Positions 1-10,689 of a stretch of DNA of 64,000 nucleotides are shown piece after piece. Source of the DNA: Odontesthes bonariensis (taxonomy: Eukaryota; Chordata; Actinopteri; Atheriniformes; Atherinopsidae); the NCBI RefSeq assembly GCF_027942865.1, contig NC_134516.1, positions 17,225,822 through 17,289,821 on the forward strand, read 5' to 3'. A program made the translations under genes and the position numbers. Under the pieces are notes generated by a model. The model did no database searches, was not told the DNA's origin, and saw nothing but the letters and a program-made list of their open reading frames with translations. The number at the start of each line of letters is the position of its first letter. Within the stretch, counting starts at the first letter, position 1.

Positions 1-380
1 TCCAGATGATCATAACGAAAACGACATCAACAGCATATCTTTTTACAGCTTCCTACTGCGCAACACAAGCAGAAAGGATTGGTCACCTCCAATTCCATTT
101 CGAGGGACTGGCACTGTCTTGAAGTGCCACCATTTTTCATTTGTTGGTACAAATTTTAAAATACTTTTTCTGCTGTTTATCCATAGATTACCCTTATGCT
201 CACCCTATGATGAGATGCTGATCTGAGAGCTGTGTCAATGTCCAACAATCACAATCTTTTTCTCCATCTAAATTATATGAATAAACCTCTTCCCACATTC
301 ATTTATGGATCCAATCATTTGAATCCATTTGAGACTGCCTGATGGCAGACACGCATACAAACAGGACCACACAAACCTAC

Positions 381-466
381 CGTTATCCGTTTCTCTGGTG
401 GCTGCAATGACTTCTCAGTGGAGGCCTCCTCATTACTGACAGGCTGCACAGCCTCATGCTGACCAC
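381..466 (-). CDS. Candidate internal coding exon of an unrecognised minus-strand gene
   Basis: On the minus strand an 86-nt segment is preceded by a good acceptor (TTTAATCTTAG) and followed by a good donor (ACG|GTAGGT). Only one of the three frames is open throughout. It needs a phase-1 entry and leaves in phase 0, giving a hydrophilic 28-residue stretch (GQHEAVQPVSNEE... to PPEKRIT), rich in Glu, Gln and Ser. I do not recognise the protein. No partner exon could be fixed on either side, although a GC-richer area near 1,000-1,100 could be its promoter. This rests on splice sites and an open frame alone, and could be chance. Confidence 0.3.
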
Positions 467-1908
467 CTAAGATTAAAGAAGAGTGACATAATCATAGGAA
501 ATTTATTGTCATCAAATCTGCTAAAAGAGCACAGCAGGTCTGTGTGAGACTACTCTGCAACTCAAGCCCCACACAGGTACTGCAGCAAATGCCATTGTTG
601 TCTCATCAGTTTGTTTTCTTTTGCACAACTTATCCTGTATGTACGATTATTATTATCTCTTATGAAAATGTGGTCAGTCAAGTCACTTCAGCCGCCAGTA
701 ATTACTTACTGGGTCTGTCTTGGTGTCACGTCGATGGTGAACTGATTAAATAGTTTGGTAGAGACTGTATGCTGGCTACATTTACTATCTACTCTACCCT
801 ATAAAGCAGCCGCGGCTATTCAGAGACAACACGGGAAGCCGGACAGCCTCTCCCATTCTTTGGCGAAATTGCTACATCTTCAATGTTAAATTGAGGATAA
901 AACAGTTATTCACAAAACACAAGATATGCCCAATACGGCATTTAGTTTCATAACTACAACATGTTGTCCTGTGGCTTAATGAATTGATTTGTTCTGAAAT
1001 CGCCGCCGTTCACTGAGGAAATCATGTTATGAAGCCGCCACTAACAGCCAGGCTTCCGAGCCGAGGGCTGCCCGGCTTCAGGAGGGGACGGGAGAGTCAA
1101 GTTTTTTCTACAATTCTAGGTCATTATTGGCTAAATTGACAAAAACTCATCACTTCCGAGGCTGCCCGGCGTCTCTGGGGGTAGATTAGACATGGGCGTG
1201 TCAATATGAGGGGCTGTGTCGTGATGATTGGAGTTAGTGTTTGTCCATCTTGTGGCAGCCGAATTTTTAAGCGGGGAGAAGCACGCTGGAACTTCAGTCC
1301 CAAAGCGGATACGAAAGAGACGGGTTGTCTGTGAAAGTGCTGTAATACTTTTGATTGTTTCTTTTCAGAATTCATGCTGCCCATTCACAAATGTTACCTT
1401 TTTTAAGAATACTTACCACCACCATCAAACTCTAAGTATTCATTATGACAGGGAAAAATGCTCCACAGATTCTGATCCAGCCACAGATCCAGCCACAGAT
1501 CCAGCCATTTACAGGCCTTAGATTCCATCAGACTTGATTTTGGCCTTGCTGTGTGAATTTTCAAAGTCTATACCTTCTTTCTGTGTATTTGCTGGGCATA
1601 CTTGTCATACTAGACACAGCTATGTTATAACTAATTCTTTTTAACTTTGCTATCTTCTGCTTTGGGATGGCACGAGCCACTACAACCCTGAACGCGTAAT
1701 ATGGGCTTCCCCTGTTTTAAAAGTCAGCAGCCGCCACTGCTATAAAGTAAATGACAAATTAAAGTCTTAGTTTTTATTATGGCTTAAAATTTGTCACTTG
1801 AGTTACTACATCTGTGGTATAACCTCAGCTTTTCAAAGTATTTTCATGTCTGATATCAACATTAAATAAGCTAGTTTGACCAGTCAGACAAAACATAAGG
1901 ATACGTTT
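467..1908. other. Unassigned sequence, nothing recognised
   Basis: No supported gene. There is a somewhat GC-rich patch at about 1,010-1,340 and a short tandem repeat of an 11-base unit (atccagccaca, about three copies) near 1,474-1,506. Short open frames on both strands here have no recognisable domains. Confidence 0.5.
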
Positions 1909-1946
1909 CTCACCAAAGAGTCCAGGGTTTCATGTCCAGATAATCC
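1909..1946 (-). pseudogene. Detached cytoplasmic exon fragment of Ig receptor relic D
   Basis: The minus strand reads CTGGACATGAAACCCTGG then ACTCTTTG|GTGAGA. This matches the short juxtamembrane exon of receptor A (CTGCACATGAAACTCCTGG then CTCTTTG|GTGAGT, about 13,020-13,051). It lies immediately beyond the BEL/Pao element, and the rest of the same gene copy (signal, Ig and membrane exons) lies on the other side at 9,559-10,540. The retrotransposon therefore sits between the membrane exon and the tail exon of this copy. Confidence 0.55.
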
Positions 1947-1959
1947 AAATCATCATAGA

Positions 1960-2579
1960 TGTAGCATCCCCGGTTTAATGATGGTCTTACTCTCTCATAC
2001 TGATGGTTTTTATTTTGATACTCTTAACATTTTTAACCTTTTCCACCGTAAGAGCTGCAAGGGACAAGAAACATAAAAACATCACCTTTTTACAAATGAC
2101 TTGAGTTATAAACTAAACCATTTGAACCATAGTTTAATGAAACTAAATAATGAATTTTTAATAAATAACTGAAATAATTATTAACCATTCCAATTAACAT
2201 AAGAAATCAGAATTACATAGCAGGCAAAATAAATGCTCTATCGTCTGATCAAAGCGCTAACACTTAGCATCGCGCTAGCTAACATGTGCGTCATGCTAAT
2301 TTTTAAATCCCAACAAAAGGTCAGCAAATATTAAACACAAACCTTGTGCCTCTGTCAACCGGGTGCTGAATATATACAAAATGCCGAAACCCACACTGAG
2401 AATGGCATATAATCCAAAAGTTTTCCTTTACTTATATTTCTCTGATTTCCCTTTTCCGTTTTTCCTTTTCCGTTCTTGTGACAACCCTTCAAAATAAAAT
2501 CCCGGTCATATCACAAACGTAAAATAAAGATGAACATCGAAATACAATGGATAAACCACACAAAACAAGATTATCTACA
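1960..2579 (-). repeat. 3' LTR of the BEL/Pao element
   Basis: Direct repeat of 8,727-9,346, with TG...CA ends. On the element strand an AATAAA polyadenylation signal occurs at 2,009-2,014, near the outer end. A TATATA stretch near 2,370 may be the U3 TATA box. Confidence 0.95.
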
Positions 2580-2745
2580 CTCCCACCAAATTATGAGTGC
2601 CCCCCTTTTTTTGCATATGAAATGTAAAGCACGAATAATTTCTAAACTTAGTATGACCTTCAATCTTTCACTCATACATCTATAAAAATGTCCATGAACA
2701 AGACTTCATACTGTAAAGGATATGATTCTGCTGTGACACGAGTGG

Positions 2746-5700
2746 TTAAACAGTTTCTAAGAGCAGAATGAGCTTCTGAACTGGACGTTCAACAATGGAC
2801 GGCTTGCCAGAACACTGTCCCTGCTTCCATGTCTTCTGGTCTCCAAGACGAATCTTTACCTTTCTCACGAGTCCATCTTTACCTGTCATTGTTTCCACAA
2901 CTTTGGCCAATTTCCACTCATTCCGAGGTAGATCTGTTTTCTCCAAGACAATATCGCCGACCTTAAGGTTTCTTTTTGGAGCATGCCAGCGTTGTCTGGT
3001 GGCAATGTTAAAGAGGTACTCTCTTTTCCAGCGGCTCCAGAATTGCTCTGCAAGATATTGAACATGGCGCCACCTTTTGCGAGCATACATATCTTCTCTT
3101 ATGAATCTGCCTGGAGGTGGTGCGGCTGTGACAGTTTTAATGGTGAGCAGATGATTAGGCGTTAAGGGCTCTGGACTATTTGGATCACTCAGATTGTTAA
3201 CTGTCAATGGACGACTGTTCACAATAGCCATAGCTTCATAAAAGAATGTTCGTAGAGAAGCATCGTCTAGCCTGCTTGATGAGAGTGAGAGAGTGCAACG
3301 GAGAACATTTCTCACTGTCCTGATCTGTCGTTCCCAAACACCTCCTACATGGCTAGCATGGGGAGTGTTCATGAGAAAATCACATTGTTTCTCTGCTAAA
3401 AACGTGGTCAGACGATCAGCATCCACTTGTTTGAGAGCTTCCTTTAGTTCATTCTTTGCTCCCATGAAATTAGTTCCTTGATCAGATCTTATCTGACGCA
3501 CTGCCCCTCTTATGGCAATAAAACAACGCAGTCCGTTAATGAAGGAATCAGTTGACATGTCATCCAACATTTCGATGTGGATGGCTCGACAGCTAAGGCA
3601 TGTGATAAGGAGACCATATCTTTTTTGCACTTTGCGTCCTTGTTTGGTGAGAAATGGACCGAAACAATCCATTCCACAGTAGGTGAATGGTGGTGATGGC
3701 TCCACACGCTCTGATGGTAGATCTGCCATCCGCTGTTCCTCTGTGAACCTTCTGAGTTTTCTGCATCGAACACACTGATGAAGGTAAGTTGCCACAGCTC
3801 TGTTCATTCCTTGAACCCAATATCCCTGTGTTCTGAGCTCATTAATAGTCATACCTTTGCCTTGATGTTGCACCTTTTCATGACAATGAGCTATTATTTT
3901 TCTGGAAATGTGATGATCCTTTGGGATTATCACTGGATGCTTGACTGTGGTAGGGAGAGATGCATTTTTCAGTCTTCCTCCCACCCTGAGGAGTCCATCC
4001 TGATCAAGAAAGGCATCCATCTTGTAAAGTTTGCTCTGAGGAGAAAGTTGAGTCTTCTTACTCAGCAACCTTATCTCTTCTGAGTACACTTGTCTCTGTA
4101 AGTCTTTTATAATGACACACTGTGCATCCTCTCGTTCTTGTACTCGGCTAAGATCTGTTGACTTATCTCCTCTAGCACAACGGATGAGACGAGCGACAGC
4201 TTGAGTGACCTTTGACCATGAAGAAAACTTTGAAAGTCGATCTATAAGCCTCATTTTCTCTACTGTTTGTGTGTTTAGTGTCTGGATCCTTTTGACTTCA
4301 GGATCTCCGATCTGCATTTCTGTGATGACATCTACAGCTGGTTGTAGCTCCTTCTTCCATAGAAACTGAGGTCCTGTGAGCCAGTTGGATGTGAGAATCT
4401 CATTTGCAGTTGAACCTCTTGACGCAAGGTCTGCAGGGTTCTCATTAGTAGAGACGTATCTCCACTGCTGAGGAGTTGTACTCAGATGTATTTTCTGTAT
4501 CCGGTTTGACACGAATGTGTGGAAACGACGTGCCTCATTATTGACATATCCCAGAACCACTTTGGAGTCAGTCCAGAAATATTCATCAATGTCTGTCAAT
4601 CCAAGTTCCTCTTTCAAGGTGTTGCTTGCTGCAACTGACACAACGGCAGCTGTCAACTCTAGCCTGGGAATAGTTGTCACCTTAATTGGAGTTACTCTGG
4701 ATTTTCCCATGATCAGAGTACAATGAACATCTCCAGCCTCATTTACATGTCTCAAGTATGAGCACTGGCCATAACCTTGTGTGCTTGCATCTGAGAAGTG
4801 ATGTAGCTCCCTTTTTACCACTCTTCCAAAGTCAGCAGGCACACAGCAGCGTGGTATGATAATTTTTCCCAAGTTTGGAAGATCATTCTTCCAACGTTCC
4901 CATTCTGGTTGAAGTTCACTGGGAAGGGGTTCGTCCCAGCTTGTGCCATGTCTGCACATTTCCTGCAGCACTCTTTTTCCCTTGAGCAGAAAAGGAGATA
5001 CAAACCCCAGCGGGTCGTAGAGGGAGGCAACTGTAGACAGTATGCCACGCCGTGTTGCTGGCTGTTCTTTTAGGCAGACATGATATCTGAAAGTGTCAGT
5101 TTCAATGTGCCAAAGGATTCCCAAGGCTCTCTCCAGGGTTGAATCATTGAAGACCAGATCAAGAGATGTTGTCTCAGCTGCACGCTCAGTTGGAGGTATA
5201 CTCTGCAACACTGATTTGTCGTTGCACACAAACTTGTGCAGTCTCAGACCACCCTTAGCACAGAGTTTCTGGGCTTCCTTTGCCAGCTGGATGGCGTTGT
5301 TTGCACATGGTACACTGACAACACCATCATCAACATAAAAGTCTTTCATTATGAATTGTGAGCCTAGAGGAAACAGGCTCTCATTCTCTTTGGCAAGTTG
5401 TTTCAGTCCATAGTTGGCACATCCTGGTGATGATGTTGCACCAAAGAGATGAACTTTCATGCGAAACTCCTGTGGTTCTGCCCCAAGATTGCCATCTTTC
5501 CACCACAGGAAACGTAAATAGTCTCTGTCAGCTTCATACACATGGAACTGATGAAACATCTTTTCAATGTCACACATCAGGGCGATATGGTGCTGCCTGA
5601 ATCTGATGAGAACACCAATCAGATTATTCAGCAAGTCTGGTCCTGACAGGAGGTGTTCATTTAGGCTGGTTCCCTTGTACCTAGCAGAACAATCAAACAC

Positions 5701-8646
5701 CACGCGAAGTTTCTCAGGTTTTTTGGAGTGGTAAACTCCGTGGTGTGGAATATACCACTTCTCTCCTTCCTTCCCTCCGTCTTGAACTTCCTCTGCTTCA
5801 CCTTTATCAATTACCTCATTCATGAATTTCACATACTGTTCCTTGTACTTGTCATCTCTTAGCAGTTTCCTTTTGAGATGACTGAGCCGGACCAGGGCTA
5901 GTGGCTTATTGTCCGGGAGGCAAGGTCTCTCTTTAAAGGGGAGTGGCATCTCATAATGACCATGCATGTTCTTCTCAATTCCTTCCTTTAGCAAATTCAG
6001 GAAGAGGATGTCATCCTGAGACACAGTTTTTCCATCTTTACAGGTGTCTTTGAAGTCGGACTCCAGTACTCTGATTGCATCTGCTGGAGTCACTGGAGGA
6101 AGCTCTTTGACAGCAACTCTGTGGCAAATATTTGTGATGTCCGTTAAATCATGGTGTGATGATGTACGACCCACAATACTCCATCCCAGTTCTGTGCGAA
6201 CTGCATAGGGTTCATTATCTCCTCCAAGCATTACCTGCCGTGGTGCCAGTGCCTTTGAGCAATTATAGCCTATTAAAAGGCCAATTTCACACTCTAGCTG
6301 TGGTGGGATTTCATCTGCTATTGCGCTGAGATGACTCCAGTGCCTTGCCGTTTCACAGGTAGGAATGTGTTTTCGATTTACTGGTATGCAATCTTTAGTG
6401 TAAGCTGGAGGGAGATTAATGAGGACTGTGGAGTTGTAGCCTCTCACTCTGAGACCTGAGACCCTTTCACTATGGATTAATGCATCCTTTGTAACCATTG
6501 TTGTTAGCCTTAGCTTCACAGGATGTCTCTCTGTTTGCAAGCTATTGCTAACTTCCTGATCAATGAAGACTGTATCACTTTGAGTGTCCAGCAGTGCATA
6601 AACGAGTTTTTCCATACCTGGATTGCTTATCGAAGAAACCCATACTGGCACGATCATGGAGGTGTTAGATGATGGGTCCTCTGTCTCCACATTGAGAGAT
6701 AGTGTGGTTGCTCCTTCATCTGTGCTGCTCTGATTTGGAACTGACACTGTTTTAACTTTGATGTAGCTGTCATCATGGAGAGACGTAGGATGTTTCCCCT
6801 TGCAGCTGTCACATGAGTGTCGATGGCGGCAGTCTTTTGCATTGTGACCTGGCTTCAAACAACCATAGCACAGATTATTTTCCCTTACATATTTTCTCCG
6901 TTCGTACAGGGTTTTGCTTTTAAACTCAGGACAAAAGTGAAGACGATGATTACTATCTTGACAAAGTACACAAGGGGCTTTAAAACCTGTATTTGTCTGC
7001 TCTCGCTTTTCAGTCTCTTTAGCTGTCTGGGTGTTGAAAACACTAATTTTACCCCTTTTTTCTTTCAGATGACGTTTCTCTGAGGTCAACTCTGCTGAGT
7101 GGAGAGCACTGAATGAGGTTATGGGATTACAAGCAATCTCTGCCTCTGTTAACATGAAATCAACAAACTGCTGGAAGTTAGGAAACTCATGTTCACTTTT
7201 CATGTTTTGAGTGACCTTTCTGTTCCACTGTGATGCCGCCCAGTCAGGTAGTTTCTTCACCAGTTTCTGATTTTCCTCACAGTCATTCAAAATGTCCAGA
7301 CCTTTAACATGTGACATGGCTTCTTGACATGAGTTGAGGAAATCAGCAAAGGTTCTTAATCCCTCAGCATCCTTTGTTTGTATTTTTGGCCAGTTCGACA
7401 GTTTCTCTCTAAAAGCTCTCTGTATGACAAAAGGCTGACCGTACCTTTGATTGAGACGACTCCATGCATCTTTGTAGGCTTCCTCATCACTTCTATAGAA
7501 AATGCCGTCAAGTATTCTCCGAGCTGGACCTCCTACATACCTTCTCAAATAATGTAGTTTGTCAGCTGAAGAAATGTTCCTTTTGTCTATGAGTGATGTG
7601 AATGAGGCCTTCCACTCAATGAACTGAATCGGGTCGCCGGTGAATACAGGTGGCTCTGGGATTGGGAGCCTGTTCAGGGTCATAGTATCTTGGACAGCTT
7701 GAGCCAGGTAAGTAACATCTGTCTGGGGAGGTGATGTTGTCACTGCAGCGCCAGTGGGTTGGATAGGAGCTGAAAACATAAACGGCTGAGGAAGCACATG
7801 TTGTTGTTCTCTGCTGTGCCTGTCAAAGGAACGGACACTATTTTCCTGCATTACTTCCTGGTTATAGGTTACTAGTCTAGCTCGTGCAACTTTTACATTC
7901 TTCACTGCCTTTAGTCTTTCCAACTCACGTTTTTGAGCTTCAAGTTCTCTCCTTTGTTGTTCCTCTAGCAGTTGTATCCTTTCCTTTTGTTCTTCCTCCT
8001 CCAAGAGCACTTCATACTCTGCTTCCTTCGCTGCTAACTCTGCTGCAGCGTCTGCCCTTTTTGCTGCTACATTGGAGCACATGGAGTGATGACTGGAAGC
8101 GGAGTGTCCACTTGAGGGTGAGGCCGTGGATCCGTAGATGGAGCGGGCATAGTCTCTGTTAAGCAGTTCACGAAGACATTGTTTTGCTGCTTCACTGTCA
8201 AATTCTCCATCAACACCTGCTAACCTCTCATAGGCAATCTTAACAATATCCTTAGTCACTGCTTCACAGGCATCAATGCGACGTCTTGTCTCCGTGGATG
8301 GAGGTAGGAAATCTCGTATTTCCATATAGACTTTAGTAACATTGTCTCTTTCATTTTCTAGTATATCTACAATAGCTGCAATTTGGCTCTCAGTAATGTC
8401 TGACTTTAACTGCTCTCTTGCCTTACGTGCTTGAACCTTCCATAGTTCATAGAAGTGAATGAGTCCTTTCTCCTTTTTGTGAGCCTCTTCCCTCTGAAAT
8501 GCTTGCATCTTCTCCGTGGGGTTCTTTGGACGAGCAGAGCGCCGAGGTTCCTCTTTTTCACTGTCCTTAGAAGGGTCCATATTATGGTCCATGTCTCTGT
8601 CGTCTAGAGATGCGTTGTCTGATGCCATTTCTTGAGTGAGTGTCAC
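2746..8646 (-). CDS. BEL/Pao gag-pol polyprotein (1,966 aa)
   Basis: This single uninterrupted frame encodes the retrotransposon structural and replication proteins. Visible in order: a charged, coiled-coil-rich gag N-terminus (about residues 195-265); a gag core of the DUF1759 type (about 330-510); zinc knuckles including CYGCLKPGHNAKDC (about 592-605); an aspartic protease with LLDTQSDTVF (about 685), where the usual D-T/S-G reads DTQ; reverse transcriptase with the YVDD active site (about 1,104); RNase H with FSDAS and WTDSK (about 1,284 and 1,357); an HHCC integrase zinc domain (about 1,587-1,625); an integrase core whose acidic residues lie in GMDCFGPF, RSDQGTNF and VGGVWERQ (about 1,657, 1,722 and 1,774); and a C-terminal DUF5641-like domain. 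The order PR-RT-RNaseH-INT with an A17-type protease is the BEL/Pao arrangement. There is no envelope frame. Gag and pol are fused without a frameshift. Confidence 0.95.
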   Translation of the reverse strand: MTLTQEMASDNASLDDRDMDHNMDPSKDSEKEEPRRSARPKNPTEKMQAFQREEAHKKEKGLIHFYELWKVQARKAREQLKSDITESQIAAIVDILENERDNVTKVYMEIRDFLPPSTETRRRIDACEAVTKDIVKIAYERLAGVDGEFDSEAAKQCLRELLNRDYARSIYGSTASPSSGHSASSHHSMCSNVAAKRADAAAELAAKEAEYEVLLEEEEQKERIQLLEEQQRRELEAQKRELERLKAVKNVKVARARLVTYNQEVMQENSVRSFDRHSREQQHVLPQPFMFSAPIQPTGAAVTTSPPQTDVTYLAQAVQDTMTLNRLPIPEPPVFTGDPIQFIEWKASFTSLIDKRNISSADKLHYLRRYVGGPARRILDGIFYRSDEEAYKDAWSRLNQRYGQPFVIQRAFREKLSNWPKIQTKDAEGLRTFADFLNSCQEAMSHVKGLDILNDCEENQKLVKKLPDWAASQWNRKVTQNMKSEHEFPNFQQFVDFMLTEAEIACNPITSFSALHSAELTSEKRHLKEKRGKISVFNTQTAKETEKREQTNTGFKAPCVLCQDSNHRLHFCPEFKSKTLYERRKYVRENNLCYGCLKPGHNAKDCRHRHSCDSCKGKHPTSLHDDSYIKVKTVSVPNQSSTDEGATTLSLNVETEDPSSNTSMIVPVWVSSISNPGMEKLVYALLDTQSDTVFIDQEVSNSLQTERHPVKLRLTTMVTKDALIHSERVSGLRVRGYNSTVLINLPPAYTKDCIPVNRKHIPTCETARHWSHLSAIADEIPPQLECEIGLLIGYNCSKALAPRQVMLGGDNEPYAVRTELGWSIVGRTSSHHDLTDITNICHRVAVKELPPVTPADAIRVLESDFKDTCKDGKTVSQDDILFLNLLKEGIEKNMHGHYEMPLPFKERPCLPDNKPLALVRLSHLKRKLLRDDKYKEQYVKFMNEVIDKGEAEEVQDGGKEGEKWYIPHHGVYHSKKPEKLRVVFDCSARYKGTSLNEHLLSGPDLLNNLIGVLIRFRQHHIALMCDIEKMFHQFHVYEADRDYLRFLWWKDGNLGAEPQEFRMKVHLFGATSSPGCANYGLKQLAKENESLFPLGSQFIMKDFYVDDGVVSVPCANNAIQLAKEAQKLCAKGGLRLHKFVCNDKSVLQSIPPTERAAETTSLDLVFNDSTLERALGILWHIETDTFRYHVCLKEQPATRRGILSTVASLYDPLGFVSPFLLKGKRVLQEMCRHGTSWDEPLPSELQPEWERWKNDLPNLGKIIIPRCCVPADFGRVVKRELHHFSDASTQGYGQCSYLRHVNEAGDVHCTLIMGKSRVTPIKVTTIPRLELTAAVVSVAASNTLKEELGLTDIDEYFWTDSKVVLGYVNNEARRFHTFVSNRIQKIHLSTTPQQWRYVSTNENPADLASRGSTANEILTSNWLTGPQFLWKKELQPAVDVITEMQIGDPEVKRIQTLNTQTVEKMRLIDRLSKFSSWSKVTQAVARLIRCARGDKSTDLSRVQEREDAQCVIIKDLQRQVYSEEIRLLSKKTQLSPQSKLYKMDAFLDQDGLLRVGGRLKNASLPTTVKHPVIIPKDHHISRKIIAHCHEKVQHQGKGMTINELRTQGYWVQGMNRAVATYLHQCVRCRKLRRFTEEQRMADLPSERVEPSPPFTYCGMDCFGPFLTKQGRKVQKRYGLLITCLSCRAIHIEMLDDMSTDSFINGLRCFIAIRGAVRQIRSDQGTNFMGAKNELKEALKQVDADRLTTFLAEKQCDFLMNTPHASHVGGVWERQIRTVRNVLRCTLSLSSSRLDDASLRTFFYEAMAIVNSRPLTVNNLSDPNSPEPLTPNHLLTIKTVTAAPPPGRFIREDMYARKRWRHVQYLAEQFWSRWKREYLFNIATRQRWHAPKRNLKVGDIVLEKTDLPRNEWKLAKVVETMTGKDGLVRKVKIRLGDQKTWKQGQCSGKPSIVERPVQKLILLLETV

Positions 8647-8726
8647 AACCTTAGGCTATCACATCAGATTCCCTGCAGTCATACTTGGGTAGCAGCGTGG
8701 TGGAACTGATGAGGTGAAGCTCTTAC

Positions 8727-9346
8727 TGTAGCATCCCCGGTTTAATGATGGTCTTACTCTCTCATACTGATGGTTTTTATTTTGATACTCTTAACATTTT
8801 TAACCTTTTCCACCGTAAGAGCTGCAAGGGACAAGAAACATAAAAACATCACCTTTTTACAAATGACTTGAGTTATAAACTAAACCATTTGAACCATAGT
8901 TTAATGAAACTAAATAATGAATTTTTAATAAATAACTGAAATAATTATTAACCATTCCAATTAACATAAGAAATCAGAATTACATAGCAGGCAAAATAAA
9001 TGCTCTATCGTCTGATCAAAGCGCTAACACTTAGCATCGCGCTAGCTAACATGTGCGTCATGCTAATTTTTAAATCCCAACAAAAGGTCAGCAAATATTA
9101 AACACAAACCTTGTGCCTCTGTCAACCGGGTGCTGAATATATACAAAATGCCGAAACCCACACTGAGAATGGCATATAATCCAAAAGTTTTCCTTTACTT
9201 ATATTTCTCTGATTTCCCTTTTCCGTTTTTCCTTTTCCGTTCTTGTGACAACCCTTCAAAATAAAATCCCGGTCATATCACAAACGTAAAATAAAGATGA
9301 ACATCGAAATACAATGGATAAACCACACAAAACAAGATTATCTACA
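8727..9346 (-). repeat. 5' LTR of the BEL/Pao element
   Basis: Identical by eye to 1,960-2,579 over 620 bp. It lies upstream of the gag-pol frame on the minus strand, with about 80 bp of leader between its inner edge (8,727) and the ATG at 8,646. Confidence 0.95.
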
Positions 9347-9558
9347 ATAGACTTTAATGAAGAAGTGATATCATACATAAACAGAGATGAAGAAAGACAA
9401 AGCTATGATAACTTAAAGGAAAAAACATGTAATAACGCAGGCGTCTTTTCTGTAACACATTTTTTTCCTTCTTTATCTTCTCAAACTAAATATTTTCCAA
9501 ACTTTCATAAACTGTTACCCAAATACAAAACATTCCTACATTTAGATTTGCTGTTCAC

Positions 9559-10540
9559 CCATCACATCTTATGCAGAAAAACCCTGAAGCAGCTCCCGCT
9601 GCAATGATGACCATCACGGCACCAGTTAAATAAATTAGAAACAGCGTTTTTGTCTAAGTCTAAGCTGCTTCATCCCCTGAAACGTTGAAAAGAAATATTG
9701 TTCGGACAAACTGTGTGGAAACTGGGCCAAAAGTATGGTGGTAGAACTGCTATCGCTCGACTGACAATAACTCACATTTGAAAACAATGATGAATGTAAA
9801 GAATATGTTCAGATATTTGAACACCGAAAGCATTTTAAAAACACTGATGCTCTAACAATGGGAAACTTGTCTCTTGTACTGTAAACGTGGACATCATGCA
9901 CTTCAACTCCTCGTGATGCTATCGCAGAGAAAAATTACTACCAACACTGAGCCAAAATAGGAAAGAATATGAAAGCAAAATCACATGAAAAACAAGAAAT
10001 TCTTATCTGATATACTATATAACTGCCAGGTGAACATTTAAATACAACACAAACAGAGGGATATAACTTCTTAAAATAGGCTAAGATAGAAAAACTGTTC
10101 ACACCTTCCACTGGTGTTAAAACTGGTTGATACAAAAACACATTATTCTTTGCAACAAGTGTGAACGTAGTCACATTTGTCTTTGGGTTCATATCAATAC
10201 ACCAGGATACTGTGCCTCTGTGTTGTGATCATACATCATACATACAATGTTTATTTTCAGTGTTTCATGACAGGATAATGGAGTAATAACTGGTTCCAGC
10301 CCAGTTATTTGCGTCTCTGTAATCAAGAAATGTCTGTAAATAAAAACAACCACAGTCGCGCCCTATATTTGTATTTAATTTTATTTACACTTTTTTTTAA
10401 GTCCATTAGATGGCACTAGAAACCATGTAAAAAGTTTAGTTTTCCCATCTAAACAGAAAAAAAAGGTAAACAGAGTAACATTACTGTGAAGACACACAGA
10501 GTAGAAGAAGCAGAACAAAGAACAGTTTCAGTGCATCAAT
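9559..10540 (-). pseudogene. Ig receptor relic D (signal, Ig and membrane exons, inactivated)
   Basis: This is a decayed fourth paralogue of the Ig receptors. The signal-peptide exon (about 10,485-10,540) still reads LKLFFVLLLLL, but the start codon position is ATT instead of ATG. The Ig exon (about 10,085-10,312) retains only scattered similarity, such as the FTLVAKNNVFL patch and the block around ctggttcc. The membrane exon (9,559-9,676) keeps a hydrophobic segment (LTGAVMVIIAAGAASGFFC), but two in-frame TAG stops precede it in the family's phase-1 frame. The tail exon lies beyond the BEL/Pao insertion, at 1,909-1,946. The multiple lesions argue that the copy was already dead when the element inserted, which is an inference. 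Confidence 0.7.
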
Positions 10541-10689
10541 ACTGATGAAGAAGTACTGAAGGAGCAAGTGTAGTGCCACCCTTTTAAACTGGATACCTGA
10601 ACTTCAAACTCACAGCTCTTCTGAACAAGACACCAGCTTTCCGTGAGTGCCTCTGCTGTAGTACTGAGACACTTTAAAAGGGAAACAGT

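Larger units (their letters stand above)
1955..9351 (-). mobile_element. Full-length BEL/Pao LTR retrotransposon with target-site duplication
   Basis: The element runs on the minus strand from its 5' LTR (8,727-9,346) to its 3' LTR (1,960-2,579). Both LTRs are 620 bp, start TG and end CA, and I found no difference between them reading base by base. The 5-bp sequence ATAGA occurs directly outside both ends (1,955-1,959 and 9,347-9,351), as expected for an integrase-made duplication. The interior holds one long gag-pol frame with no stop. A short polypurine run (GGTGGGAG) abuts the 3' LTR at 2,580-2,587 and a longer A/G run lies at 2,600-2,612. A tRNA primer site starting with TGG was not evident beside the 5' LTR. 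Identical LTRs imply a very recent insertion. Confidence 0.95.

Noticed and set aside
2-229. Plus-strand open frame running in from the window edge
   Set aside because: About 75 open codons is compatible with chance, no domain is recognised, and no splice context could be fixed.
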